DNA from: UBA5499 sp002426275
GTDB taxonomy: Bacteria; Bacillota; DTU084
Assembly: GCA_937888735.1 (NCBI GenBank)
Contig: CALASN010000205.1
Span: 1 to 24,610 of the forward strand
DNA length: 24,610 bases
Direction of reading: 5' to 3'
Positions 15,090 through 22,644 of this stretch are shown in pieces (the first letter of the stretch is position 1; each line of letters begins with the position of its first letter). The translations under genes and the position numbers were made by a program. The notes under the pieces were generated by a model. It saw only the letters and a list, made by a program, of their open reading frames with translations. It made no database searches and was not told where the DNA came from.

Positions 15090-16676
15090 CTAGACATTCA
15101 CTGAACGGACATTTCTGATATCCTGAATTTCACCGATCTTCGCCAGCGTCTGCGCTGTCAGCTGATTATCTATGGACAACACCATCACGGCTTCGCCGCC
15201 GATCTCCCTGCGGCCAACCTGCATGGTGGCGATGTTAATTCCCTCTGCGCCCAAGAGCGTCCCCACCTGGCCGATGATCCCAGGCCGGTCATGGTGATCG
15301 ATCGCCAAAAGATGCCCCTGGGGGATCACGTCCACATGATAGCCATCCACTTGCACGATTCTGGCATCATTGCGTCCGAAGAGCGATCCAGCCAGCTGAT
15401 GGCTGCCCCGGGTGGAGTGAGCGGTGACGGAAATGAGATTAGTGTAATCTTCCGGCGCTGCTGCCCGGCTTTCCTTCACCTTGAGCCCGCGTTTTTTGGC
15501 CAGATACCCCGCGTTGACCATGTTCACCTCGTCGCCGAAGGGAAGGCTCAGGATGCCTTTCAAGAGCGCGGTGGTCAGTGGCGCCACTTCCAGCTCGGCC
15601 AGCTCGCCGCTGTAGGTGATCTCCACGCTGGCGATGCCGCCTGTTGAAAGCTGCGCCGCCATGGAACCTAACCTTTGGCTGAGATCCAGGTACGGCTCCA
15701 GCTGGGCCAGAAGCTCAGGCCGCAGCGGCGTCATATTGACGGCATTTTTGAAAGCTTTTCCCTCGAGAGCCCGGACCAATTCTTTGGCCACGTCGATGGC
15801 CACGTTGATCTGCGCTTCCGCCGTGGAAGCGCCCAGGTGAGGCGTGAGAACCACGCCTGGCAGCCCGCGCAGCGGCAGATCCTCTGGCGGAGGTTCCTGC
15901 TGGTAAACGTCGATGGCCGCTCCGGCCACTTTGCCGCTTTGGACGGCCTCAGCCAAAGCGTCGTAATTGATGATTCCACCCCGGGCGCAGTTGATAATCC
16001 GCACGCCTGCTTTCATCTTGGCGAACTCGGCGCTGCCGATGAGGTCTTTGGTCTGAGCGGTAAGCGGCGTGTGCACGGTGATGAAATCCGCGTTTTGCAG
16101 GATCTCTTCCACTGTGGCCAGCTTGATGCCCAGTTCCTCGGCCCGCTCCTCGGCCAGATAGGGATCGTACGCTAAAATCTGCATGCCAAAGGCTTGCGCC
16201 CGGGATGCGACTTGCGAACCAACCCGACCCAGGCCGATAATCCCCAAAACTTTGGCGTTCAACTCCACGCCTGTGTACTTTTTCCGATCCCAGCGGCCCT
16301 CCTGCATGGACAGGTGAGCCTGAGGAATATTCCTGGCCAGACTCAGCATCATGGCCATTGTATGCTCGGCAGTGGAAATCGTGTTCCCGCTGGGAGCGTT
16401 GAGCACGATCACGCCGTGCTCTGTGGCTGCCTCAAGATCTACGTTATCCACGCCCACGCCGGCCCGGCCCACAGCCTTCAATTTCTTGCCTGCGGCAATC
16501 ACCTTGGCTGTCACCTGGGTCTGGCTGCGGACAACCAAGCCGTCATACTGACCGATGACGGCAATCAACTCTTCTTCAGACAAGCCTGTGTTCACATCTA
16601 CGTCCAAGCCCGCCTGTTTAAGCACAGCGATCCCCTGTTCGCTCAGGGGATCGCTCACTAAGACTCGCTCAGGCAC
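15090..16676 (-). CDS. serA: D-3-phosphoglycerate dehydrogenase
   Basis: SerA oxidises 3-phosphoglycerate to 3-phosphohydroxypyruvate with NAD, the first step of serine synthesis. From the GTG start it is 528 aa, the long form: catalytic and NAD domains (GIIGLGRVGSQVA, glycines about 148-153), catalytic Arg in NCARGG (R232), Glu in QQEPP (about E261) and His in TPHLG (H280), then an intervening ASB-type domain and a C-terminal ACT domain (HHDRPGIIGQVGTLLG) for serine feedback. The frame extends 12 codons further upstream, but GTG at 16676 has AGGAGG 9 nt before it and overlaps the aminotransferase stop by 8 nt (GTGCCTGA), so I chose it. The pairing with an aminotransferase supports the serine role. 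Confidence 0.95.
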   Translation of the reverse strand: MPERVLVSDPLSEQGIAVLKQAGLDVDVNTGLSEEELIAVIGQYDGLVVRSQTQVTAKVIAAGKKLKAVGRAGVGVDNVDLEAATEHGVIVLNAPSGNTISTAEHTMAMMLSLARNIPQAHLSMQEGRWDRKKYTGVELNAKVLGIIGLGRVGSQVASRAQAFGMQILAYDPYLAEERAEELGIKLATVEEILQNADFITVHTPLTAQTKDLIGSAEFAKMKAGVRIINCARGGIINYDALAEAVQSGKVAGAAIDVYQQEPPPEDLPLRGLPGVVLTPHLGASTAEAQINVAIDVAKELVRALEGKAFKNAVNMTPLRPELLAQLEPYLDLSQRLGSMAAQLSTGGIASVEITYSGELAELEVAPLTTALLKGILSLPFGDEVNMVNAGYLAKKRGLKVKESRAAAPEDYTNLISVTAHSTRGSHQLAGSLFGRNDARIVQVDGYHVDVIPQGHLLAIDHHDRPGIIGQVGTLLGAEGINIATMQVGRREIGGEAVMVLSIDNQLTAQTLAKIGEIQDIRNVRSVNV

Positions 16677-17823
16677 CAAGCAGCACCTCCTCAGCCGCGC
16701 GGACCGCAGCACCCTTGGTCACCGGCCAGCCCAATTCCGCTAAGGCCAGCTCAACGGTGCTCAACACTTGAAGCAGATCCGCTGGTTCTGCATAACCCAT
16801 ATGCCCAATCCGGAAGATCTTGCCTTTGAGATCGCCCTGACCGCCCGCCAGGACAACTTTATATTTCTGACTCAAAAGCTTCCGCAGTGCCTCCACATCC
16901 AGTCCTTCCGGACCGCGGATTGAGGTCACAGTGGCGGAAGCGTGAGCGTCATCCACAAGCAAAGGCAGGTTTAACGCCCTGATCCCGGCGCGCACCAGAT
17001 CGCGCATCAGGATGTGCCGCTGGTAGATGCTGCTCAAGCCTTCCTCCAGGATCATGGAAAGCGCCTCTTCCAACTGATAAAACAGCGATACGGCGGGAGT
17101 ATACGGAGTCTGACCCTTGGGCAGAGATTTCCGATACGCCCGCAGATCGAAATAGAACCGAGGGCTGGTATTGGCCTCAATGAGCTCCCAAGATCTGGAG
17201 CTTACCGCCAGGAAGGCAAGTCCGGGAGGAAGCATGAAGGCTTTCTGGGAGCCTGAGACCACAATGTCTATCCCCCAGTCATCAGTCTTAAAATCGATTC
17301 CGCCCATGGAACTGACCGTATCCACAACCAACAGCGGATCGCCGGGAGAAGTATGTACGGCTTCTCCTATTGCCGCCAGGTCGTTGACCACGCCGGTGGA
17401 CGTTTCGCAGTGAGTGGCGAAGACAACCTTAATCTGGGGATTTGCTTTCAGGAAGCGACTTACTTCTTCCGGATCAATAGCCTGACCGTACTGACAGCTA
17501 ATGGTCTCCACCTTGGCTCCGTACGCGTTGGCGATTTTCACGAACCTCTCTCCGAAGACTCCCGAGACTAGCACTAAGACTTGGTCACCTGGGGAAACCG
17601 TGTTAGCCACCGCCGCCTCCAGGGCGCCCGTGCCCGAACTTGTGAGGATGAAGACATCGTTCTCCGTTTGGAATACGGCCTTGATTTCGGCCGCAACCTT
17701 TTTACAGAGCTCCATAAAGTCACCACTGCGGTGTCCCATCATCGGTTTGGCTCCAGCCCTCGCAATCTGCGGTGGAACCGGACTGGGTCCTGGAATTCTC
17801 AGTTGGCGCTTCTCAGCAAACAT
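16669..17823 (-). CDS. class V aminotransferase, probable serine-pathway transaminase
   Basis: A 384-aa PLP enzyme of the alanine-glyoxylate/serine-pyruvate aminotransferase type. The N-terminal IPGPSPVPPQI and GHRSGDF, SSGTGALEA at 62-70, the PLP-ring aspartate D168 in VVDTVSS, and the Schiff-base lysine K194 in SGSQKAF are all present. It lies directly upstream of serA, overlapping it by 8 nt. No canonical serC is in the window. The simplest reading is that it transaminates 3-phosphohydroxypyruvate with SerA, as proposed for such pairs in other Clostridia and archaea; glyoxylate or pyruvate transamination is an alternative. The ATG follows GGAGGGG, 11 nt after ilvC. The family is certain; the substrate is inferred from context. 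Confidence 0.9.
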   Translation of the reverse strand: MFAEKRQLRIPGPSPVPPQIARAGAKPMMGHRSGDFMELCKKVAAEIKAVFQTENDVFILTSSGTGALEAAVANTVSPGDQVLVLVSGVFGERFVKIANAYGAKVETISCQYGQAIDPEEVSRFLKANPQIKVVFATHCETSTGVVNDLAAIGEAVHTSPGDPLLVVDTVSSMGGIDFKTDDWGIDIVVSGSQKAFMLPPGLAFLAVSSRSWELIEANTSPRFYFDLRAYRKSLPKGQTPYTPAVSLFYQLEEALSMILEEGLSSIYQRHILMRDLVRAGIRALNLPLLVDDAHASATVTSIRGPEGLDVEALRKLLSQKYKVVLAGGQGDLKGKIFRIGHMGYAEPADLLQVLSTVELALAELGWPVTKGAAVRAAEEVLLGA

Positions 17824-17834
17824 ATGAGCCCCTC

Positions 17835-18833
17835 CTACTTCTTATTTTTGATCCAAGGCATCATCGAGCGCAGCTTCCGACCGACCTGCTCGATCAAATG
17901 CTCTGACTGCTGGTTTCTCATGGCATTGAATACCGGACGGCCAACCTGGTTTTCTAAGAGCCAGCGTCGGGCAAATTCTCCCGACTGAATCTCGCTGAGC
18001 ACCTCTCGCATGGCCTTCTTGGAAGTTTCATTGATGATCCGCGGGCCTGTTACCAGATCCCCGTATTCGGCCGTGTCGCTGATGGAATAGCGCATCTTGC
18101 TGATTCCGCCTTCGTAGATGAGATCCACGATCAGCTTCATCTCGTGAAGACATTCAAAATAAGCGATCTCCGGCTGATATCCCGCCTCGACTAAGGTCTC
18201 AAAGCCGGAACGGATGAGCTCCGAGACGCCGCCGCAAAGCACGGCTTGTTCGCCGAACAAATCTGTCTCCGTCTCTTCCTTAAACGTGGTCTCAATGACG
18301 CCGGCCCTGGTGCCGCCGATGCCTTTGGCGTATGCCAGAGCTAAATCGTGAGCTTTGCCCGTGGCGTCCTGATACACTGCGATCAGATCCGGAACTCCGG
18401 CGCCCTGCTCGTACTGTCTCCGCACCAAGTGTCCCGGCCCTTTAGGCGCCACCATGAACACGTCCACATCTGCGGGAGGCTTGATTTGCCCAAAATGAAT
18501 ATTAAAGCCATGTGAGAAGACCAATGCTTTGCCTGCTGACATGTGCGGTGCGATGTCTGTTTTGTAAAGCTGCGCCTGAACTTCGTCAGGAACCAGGATT
18601 TGAATCACATCTGCCTTGGACGCCGCCTCGCTGGCAGAGACAGGCTCAAAGCCCAAATCCTTTGCCAGCTGCCAGTTCGCCGAGCCTGGGCGCTGGCCTA
18701 CGATCACCTTCACGCCGCTATCCCGAAGATTTTGTGCCTGGGCATGTCCTTGACTGCCAAAGCCGATCACAGCAACGGTTTTGCCTGAAAGATAATCCAG
18801 GTTCGCATCCTGATCATAATACATCTTAGTCAT
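17835..18833 (-). CDS. ilvC: ketol-acid reductoisomerase
   Basis: IlvC isomerises and reduces acetolactate and acetohydroxybutyrate to the dihydroxy acids of the valine/leucine and isoleucine routes. This is the short class I form, 332 aa from the chosen ATG. The Rossmann motif VIGFGSQGHAQAQNLRDSG is near the N-terminus. The cofactor loop reads VGQRPGSANW. Metal- and substrate-binding residues lie in TETDLFGEQAVLCGG and ECLHEMKLIVDLIYEGG. GTG (18842), ATG (18836) and ATG (18833) are all in frame; the last has GAGGAG 8 nt upstream and gives the usual short IlvC N-terminus. It is 55 nt from ilvN, the loosest junction in the operon. Confidence 0.95.
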   Translation of the reverse strand: MTKMYYDQDANLDYLSGKTVAVIGFGSQGHAQAQNLRDSGVKVIVGQRPGSANWQLAKDLGFEPVSASEAASKADVIQILVPDEVQAQLYKTDIAPHMSAGKALVFSHGFNIHFGQIKPPADVDVFMVAPKGPGHLVRRQYEQGAGVPDLIAVYQDATGKAHDLALAYAKGIGGTRAGVIETTFKEETETDLFGEQAVLCGGVSELIRSGFETLVEAGYQPEIAYFECLHEMKLIVDLIYEGGISKMRYSISDTAEYGDLVTGPRIINETSKKAMREVLSEIQSGEFARRWLLENQVGRPVFNAMRNQQSEHLIEQVGRKLRSMMPWIKNKK

Positions 18834-18863
18834 CATCCACACTCCTCATTTTGTATATCTAAT

Positions 18864-18881
18864 TGTCCCGGCTCTGGGACA
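18864..18881 (-). other. small hairpin in the ilvN-ilvC gap
   Basis: TGTCCC-AGAGCC-GGGACA forms a 6-bp stem with a 6-nt loop and no U tract. It could affect mRNA processing or stability at the widest gap in the operon. The evidence is the symmetry alone. Confidence 0.4.
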
Positions 18882-18888
18882 GAGTCGG

Positions 18889-19374
18889 CTAATTACCCGT
18901 GCGCACCAACGCGATCTTGCCCGTGCGCACCAGCTCCTTAATGCCAAAAGGTCTGAGCATCTCAATTAAAGCCCCTACCTTAGATTCGTCGCCCGTAACC
19001 TCAATGATCGCGGCCCGCTCGCTGACATCCACAATCTTGGCTCTGAAAATGCTGACGATTTGCAGGATTTCGGAACGGTTGCCGCTGTCCGCCGAAACTT
19101 TGATTAAGGCCAGTTCCCGCTCAACTGTTGGATCGTCTGTGACATCGCTGACCTTAATGGTATCCACCAGCTTGTTGAGCTGTTTAATCAGCTGTTCGCC
19201 TGTGGTCTGATCCGCTTCCAAGACGATGGTCATCCGGGAGACCGCAGAATCTTCCGTTCTGCCCACGGCAATGCTGTCGATGTTGAAGCCGCGGCGGCTG
19301 AACAGGCCTGCCACCCGGGTTAAGATGCCGGGGTGATTTGTCACTTGGATGGAGATAATCCGCTTGGGCGTCAT
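18889..19374 (-). CDS. ilvN: acetolactate synthase small (regulatory) subunit
   Basis: Regulatory partner of IlvB; binds valine or other branched-chain amino acids and raises large-subunit activity. The 161-aa protein has an N-terminal ACT domain (ISIQVTNHPGILTRVAGLFS) and the usual C-terminal ALS_ss domain, and is of normal family length. The reading frame is open for another 61 codons upstream, but that part lies inside ilvB and looks low-complexity (Gly/Arg-rich). The ATG at 19374 overlaps the ilvB stop as ATGA and has GAGGAGGGAG before it, so it is the real start. The gene is also called ilvH in some species. Confidence 0.95.
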   Translation of the reverse strand: MTPKRIISIQVTNHPGILTRVAGLFSRRGFNIDSIAVGRTEDSAVSRMTIVLEADQTTGEQLIKQLNKLVDTIKVSDVTDDPTVERELALIKVSADSGNRSEILQIVSIFRAKIVDVSERAAIIEVTGDESKVGALIEMLRPFGIKELVRTGKIALVRTGN

Positions 19375-21089
19375 TTGTCTCCCTCCTCTTCCATGGCGAA
19401 AATCATTTGATCCAGCTGGCCGCCGGGAGGCACCATGGGAAGCACGTTCTCTTCCCGTTCCACCACCACGTCCAAAAGGGCCGGACCTGAACAACTCAGC
19501 ACTTCGGCTAACGCATCCTTGAGCTGTGCCGGCTTGCTGACCCTGCGTCCCAGCCAACCGTAAGCCTCGGCCAGCTTCACGAAATCAGGGGAAGCGCCTT
19601 TCAGATCTACGCTGGAATAGCGCTTGCCATGGAAAAATTCCTGCCATTGGCGAACCATGCCCAGATAACTATTGTTGAGGATCACTACTTTCACGGGAAG
19701 GTTTTCGCATTTGGCAGTGGCCATCTCTTGACTGTTCATCTGAATGCTGCCGTCGCCCGCGACATCGATCACTATCTCCTCAGGTCTGCCCACTTGGGCT
19801 CCGATGGCTGCCGGCAGCCCAAAGCCCATGGTGCCAAGGCCGCCGGAGGAGATCAACGTTCTGGGCCGTTCAAACGGGTAGAACTGAGCGACCCACATTT
19901 GGTTCTGTCCCACTTCGGTGGCAATCACCGCTCTCTTGCCTACGAGCTCATCGATCAGTTGAATGACTTGCTGCGGCTTGATGGCTTCTGCCGGCTCATA
20001 AGTTAGCGGATACTGCTGGCGCCACCGGCTCGCCTGCTCCTGCCAGGCTTTGCGTTTAGCCGCTTGTTTGGGGATTTTTTCCTTGTTTGCTTCCAAGCCC
20101 GCAATTACATCCTTCAGCACCAGCTTCACGTCGCCCACGACCGGAATCTGGCTGGGCAGGTTCTTGCTGATCTCAGCCGGATCAATATCAATATGAATGA
20201 TTCTCGAGTTCGGCGCAAAGGTGGAAAGCTTGCCCGTCACCCGATCGTCAAAACGAGCGCCCACTGTGATCAGTAAATCGCTGCCTGTAACCGCGTAATT
20301 GGCGGCCGCCGTTCCATGCATTCCCAGCATCCCCAAGGACAGTTCATGCGAGCTGGGAAAGGCGCCCAGACCCATCATGGTCATGGTCACAGGAATGCCC
20401 AAAAGCTCGGCGATCTGTTTCACTTCCTCCGAGGCGCCGGAGCTGATCACCCCGCCGCCCAGGTAAAACACGGGCCGCTCGGCCGTCAAAAGCGTGCGCA
20501 CAACCTGGGTGATCTGCCGCGGATGGCCGCGGTAAGTAGGTTTATAACTTGGAATATCAACTTCTTCCGGGTACGAATAGTTCAGGCGCGCCAGCTGAAC
20601 GTCTTTGGGAAGATCGATCAGCACAGGACCCGGCCTGCCGGTTCTGGCGACGTGAAAGGCCTGCTTGATGACCAGCGGCAGTTCCCGCACATCCTTTACC
20701 AACCAGTTATGCTTGGTGATGGGCAATGTGATCCCTGTGATATCAGCTTCCTGAAATGAATCCCTGCCGATGGCGGCAGTGGCAACCTGCCCGGTAAAAG
20801 CCACCAGCGGAATGGAATCCATGTACGCATTGGCAAGCCCAGTCACTAAATTAGTGGCGCCGGGCCCGGAAGTTGCAATGCAAACTCCGACCTTGCCCGT
20901 GGCTCTGGCGTAGCCGTCGGCAGCATGCACCGCCCCTTGCTCATGTCTGGCTAGAATATGCCTGAGGGGTGAGCTATAGAGGACATCATATAACGGCAAC
21001 ACTGCGCCACCAGGGTAGCCAAAGACGACCTCAACACCCTCGGCAATTAAGCTCTCAACCACTGCCTGAGCACCTGTGATCGTTCGCAT
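19371..21089 (-). CDS. ilvB: acetolactate synthase large (catalytic) subunit
   Basis: Thiamine-diphosphate enzyme that makes acetolactate from two pyruvates or acetohydroxybutyrate from pyruvate and 2-ketobutyrate. The 572-aa protein has VVFGYPGGAVLPLYD near 21-35, the TPP-activating glutamate E50 in ARHEQGAVH, the FAD/central domain and the TPP-Mg motif from GDGS (446-449) to NN (472-473). It is the first gene of the operon. The ATG is preceded by GGAGAGGTGAGTAC. A terminator-like hairpin ends 27 nt upstream, so expression is probably controlled by attenuation. Confidence 0.96.
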   Translation of the reverse strand: MRTITGAQAVVESLIAEGVEVVFGYPGGAVLPLYDVLYSSPLRHILARHEQGAVHAADGYARATGKVGVCIATSGPGATNLVTGLANAYMDSIPLVAFTGQVATAAIGRDSFQEADITGITLPITKHNWLVKDVRELPLVIKQAFHVARTGRPGPVLIDLPKDVQLARLNYSYPEEVDIPSYKPTYRGHPRQITQVVRTLLTAERPVFYLGGGVISSGASEEVKQIAELLGIPVTMTMMGLGAFPSSHELSLGMLGMHGTAAANYAVTGSDLLITVGARFDDRVTGKLSTFAPNSRIIHIDIDPAEISKNLPSQIPVVGDVKLVLKDVIAGLEANKEKIPKQAAKRKAWQEQASRWRQQYPLTYEPAEAIKPQQVIQLIDELVGKRAVIATEVGQNQMWVAQFYPFERPRTLISSGGLGTMGFGLPAAIGAQVGRPEEIVIDVAGDGSIQMNSQEMATAKCENLPVKVVILNNSYLGMVRQWQEFFHGKRYSSVDLKGASPDFVKLAEAYGWLGRRVSKPAQLKDALAEVLSCSGPALLDVVVEREENVLPMVPPGGQLDQMIFAMEEEGDK

Positions 21090-21115
21090 GTACTCACCTC
21101 TCCCCTCTCCATCAT

Positions 21116-21168
21116 AAAAAAGCAGCCCCTTGTCTCACGGCGGCAGGGCCCCATAGACAAAAGGAGCT
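21116..21168 (-). terminator. leader terminator (attenuator) upstream of ilvB
   Basis: On the minus strand, AGCTCCTTTTGTCT (21168-21155) pairs with AGACAAGGGGCTGCT (21135-21121), giving a roughly 13-bp stem with two G-U pairs and a small internal loop, followed by TTTTTT (21121-21116). It lies between the promoter and the ilvB ribosome binding site, so every operon transcript must pass through it. The T-box consensus is absent and the leader is only about 105 nt. Confidence 0.75.
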
Positions 21169-21202
21169 TTTTCCCATGAAAGTTATAAAATGTTTTCTTT
21201 AA

Positions 21203-21231
21203 AATATATAATACTTCGTAGTCCTTGTCAA
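21203..21231 (-). promoter_or_regulatory. sigma-A promoter of the ilv-leu operon
   Basis: TTGACA (21231-21226), 17-nt spacer, TATATT (21208-21203) on the minus strand, a near-consensus promoter. Transcription should begin near 21196, giving a leader of about 105 nt before ilvB. Confidence 0.85.
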
Positions 21232-21285
21232 GGGCAATTATGCAGTATATTTTGCAGAATTTTCAGATTAAATATGACGAAACCG

Positions 21286-21326
21286 CTCTCCCCTCCGGTC
21301 GGAAACAACCGACCCTGCAGGGAGAG
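21286..21326 (-). terminator. terminator-like hairpin after paaK
   Basis: CTCTCCC pairs with GGGAGAG and, inside, CCGACC with GGTCGG around a 6-nt loop; it starts 5 nt after the paaK stop. The U tract (GCGGTTTCGTC) is poor, so termination may be partial, but the stem is strong and separates paaK from the ilv promoter. Confidence 0.6.
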
Positions 21327-21331
21327 TAGAA

Positions 21332-22639
21332 TTACGCGCGGCCAACTTGGCGATTATCGATAACTCTCTGCGCTTTTCCCGCCGTGCGGGGAAGCGTTTT
21401 GGGCTCCACCAGCTTAATTTTCGCGGACAGCCCTAAAATCGTCTGCAGTTTGCCGGCGATCTTTTTCTGCAGCGCTTCCAATTCTCCAAAGCTGCCGGTA
21501 AAGTATCTTTCCGGGACCTCCACCTGTACGGTGAGGGTATCTAAGTAATTTTTCGTTTCCACTATCAATTGATAGAAAGGCTCCACCTCGGGAATTTCCG
21601 CCAGTGCCGCCTCAATTTGCGAAGGGAAAACGTTCACGCCCCGGATTACCATCATATCGTCCGTCCTGCCCAAAACCCTAGCCATGCGCATTGTGGTTCT
21701 GCCGCAGCCGCAAGGCTCCGGAGATAACGTTGTGAGATCTTTAGTCCTGAACCGCAAAACCGGCAACGCCTCTTTATTGACGGCTGTGAGAACCAGTTCT
21801 CCCTCTTGTCCGTATGGCAATTGTTCTCCGGTTTCCGGATCGATTACCTCGGCGATGACGTGATCTTCGGAAATATGCATCCCGCAGGCAGCCTCGCATT
21901 CGCCTGCAATGCCCGGACCCATGACCTCGCTTAATCCGTAATTATCGGTGGGCGTCATGCCCCACCGGCTTGCGATTTCTGATCGGAGCCAATCTGAAGA
22001 ACCTTCCCCGCCGAAGAGGCCCACCCTCACCTTCAGATCGCGCTTCGGATCGATGCCGTTCTCTTCAGCTACCTCGGCCAGATGCAGCGCGTAGGAAGGA
22101 GTGCTCACAAGCGCGGTAACGCCGAAATCGCGCATGGTGCGAATTTGCCGCAGCGAGTTGCCGGAAGAGATGGGAAGCACAGTGGCCCCCACTCGCTCCA
22201 TCCCATAGTGCAGGCCAAAACCGCCGGTGAACATGCCGTAACCGAAGGAAATCTGCACGATATCATCCGCGGTGACCCCGGCCTGAGAGATAATTCTGGC
22301 CACCAGATCCGTCCAGTTGTCCAAATCGCGCCTGGTATAGCCCACCACTGTGGGAAGGCCGGTCGTACCGCTCGAAGAATGGACGCGCACGATTTTACGC
22401 ATGGGAACAGCAAACATTCCGTAAGGATAGTAACGTCTCAGATCGTCTTTGGTTGTGAACGGCAGCCTTTTCAAATCCGCCAAACTCTTAATATCTTCTG
22501 GTTTTATTCCCTGCCTGTCCAAAGCTTCACGATAAAAGGCCACGTTTCCATAGGCCCGCGCCACCGTCTCCTTCAGCCTGGAGAGCTGTAGCTTCTCGAT
22601 TTCCTCCCGGGGCCAAACCTCGTGTTGATCCCAAATCAA
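21332..22639 (-). CDS. paaK: phenylacetate-CoA ligase
   Basis: PaaK activates phenylacetate (or a related aryl acid) to its CoA thioester with ATP. From the TTG start it is 435 aa, the normal family size. The adenylate-forming motifs are all there: SSSGTTGLP at 88-96, NYGLSE about 233-238, D301 in RTKDLT, GRTDDMMVIRGVNVFPSQ at 324-341 and the C-terminal lysine K422 in TAGKAQRVID. A CGC cysteine pair lies just before the hinge. The frame continues 35 codons upstream into the symporter gene, but TTG at 22639 follows AGGAGG by 9 nt and gives the usual IWDQ N-terminus. The symporter stop is 5 nt away. In anaerobes PaaK often works with indolepyruvate oxidoreductase; none is in this window. Confidence 0.93.
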   Translation of the reverse strand: MIWDQHEVWPREEIEKLQLSRLKETVARAYGNVAFYREALDRQGIKPEDIKSLADLKRLPFTTKDDLRRYYPYGMFAVPMRKIVRVHSSSGTTGLPTVVGYTRRDLDNWTDLVARIISQAGVTADDIVQISFGYGMFTGGFGLHYGMERVGATVLPISSGNSLRQIRTMRDFGVTALVSTPSYALHLAEVAEENGIDPKRDLKVRVGLFGGEGSSDWLRSEIASRWGMTPTDNYGLSEVMGPGIAGECEAACGMHISEDHVIAEVIDPETGEQLPYGQEGELVLTAVNKEALPVLRFRTKDLTTLSPEPCGCGRTTMRMARVLGRTDDMMVIRGVNVFPSQIEAALAEIPEVEPFYQLIVETKNYLDTLTVQVEVPERYFTGSFGELEALQKKIAGKLQTILGLSAKIKLVEPKTLPRTAGKAQRVIDNRQVGRA

Positions 22640-22644
22640 TTCCC

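Noticed and set aside
19375..19557. N-terminal extension of ilvN
   Set aside because: This part lies in another frame of ilvB, is Gly/Arg-rich, and a proper ATG with ribosome binding site overlaps the ilvB stop.
21112..21177. 21-codon leader peptide upstream of ilvB
   Set aside because: No ribosome binding site before the ATG and no cluster of branched-chain codons; the frame simply runs through the terminator stem.
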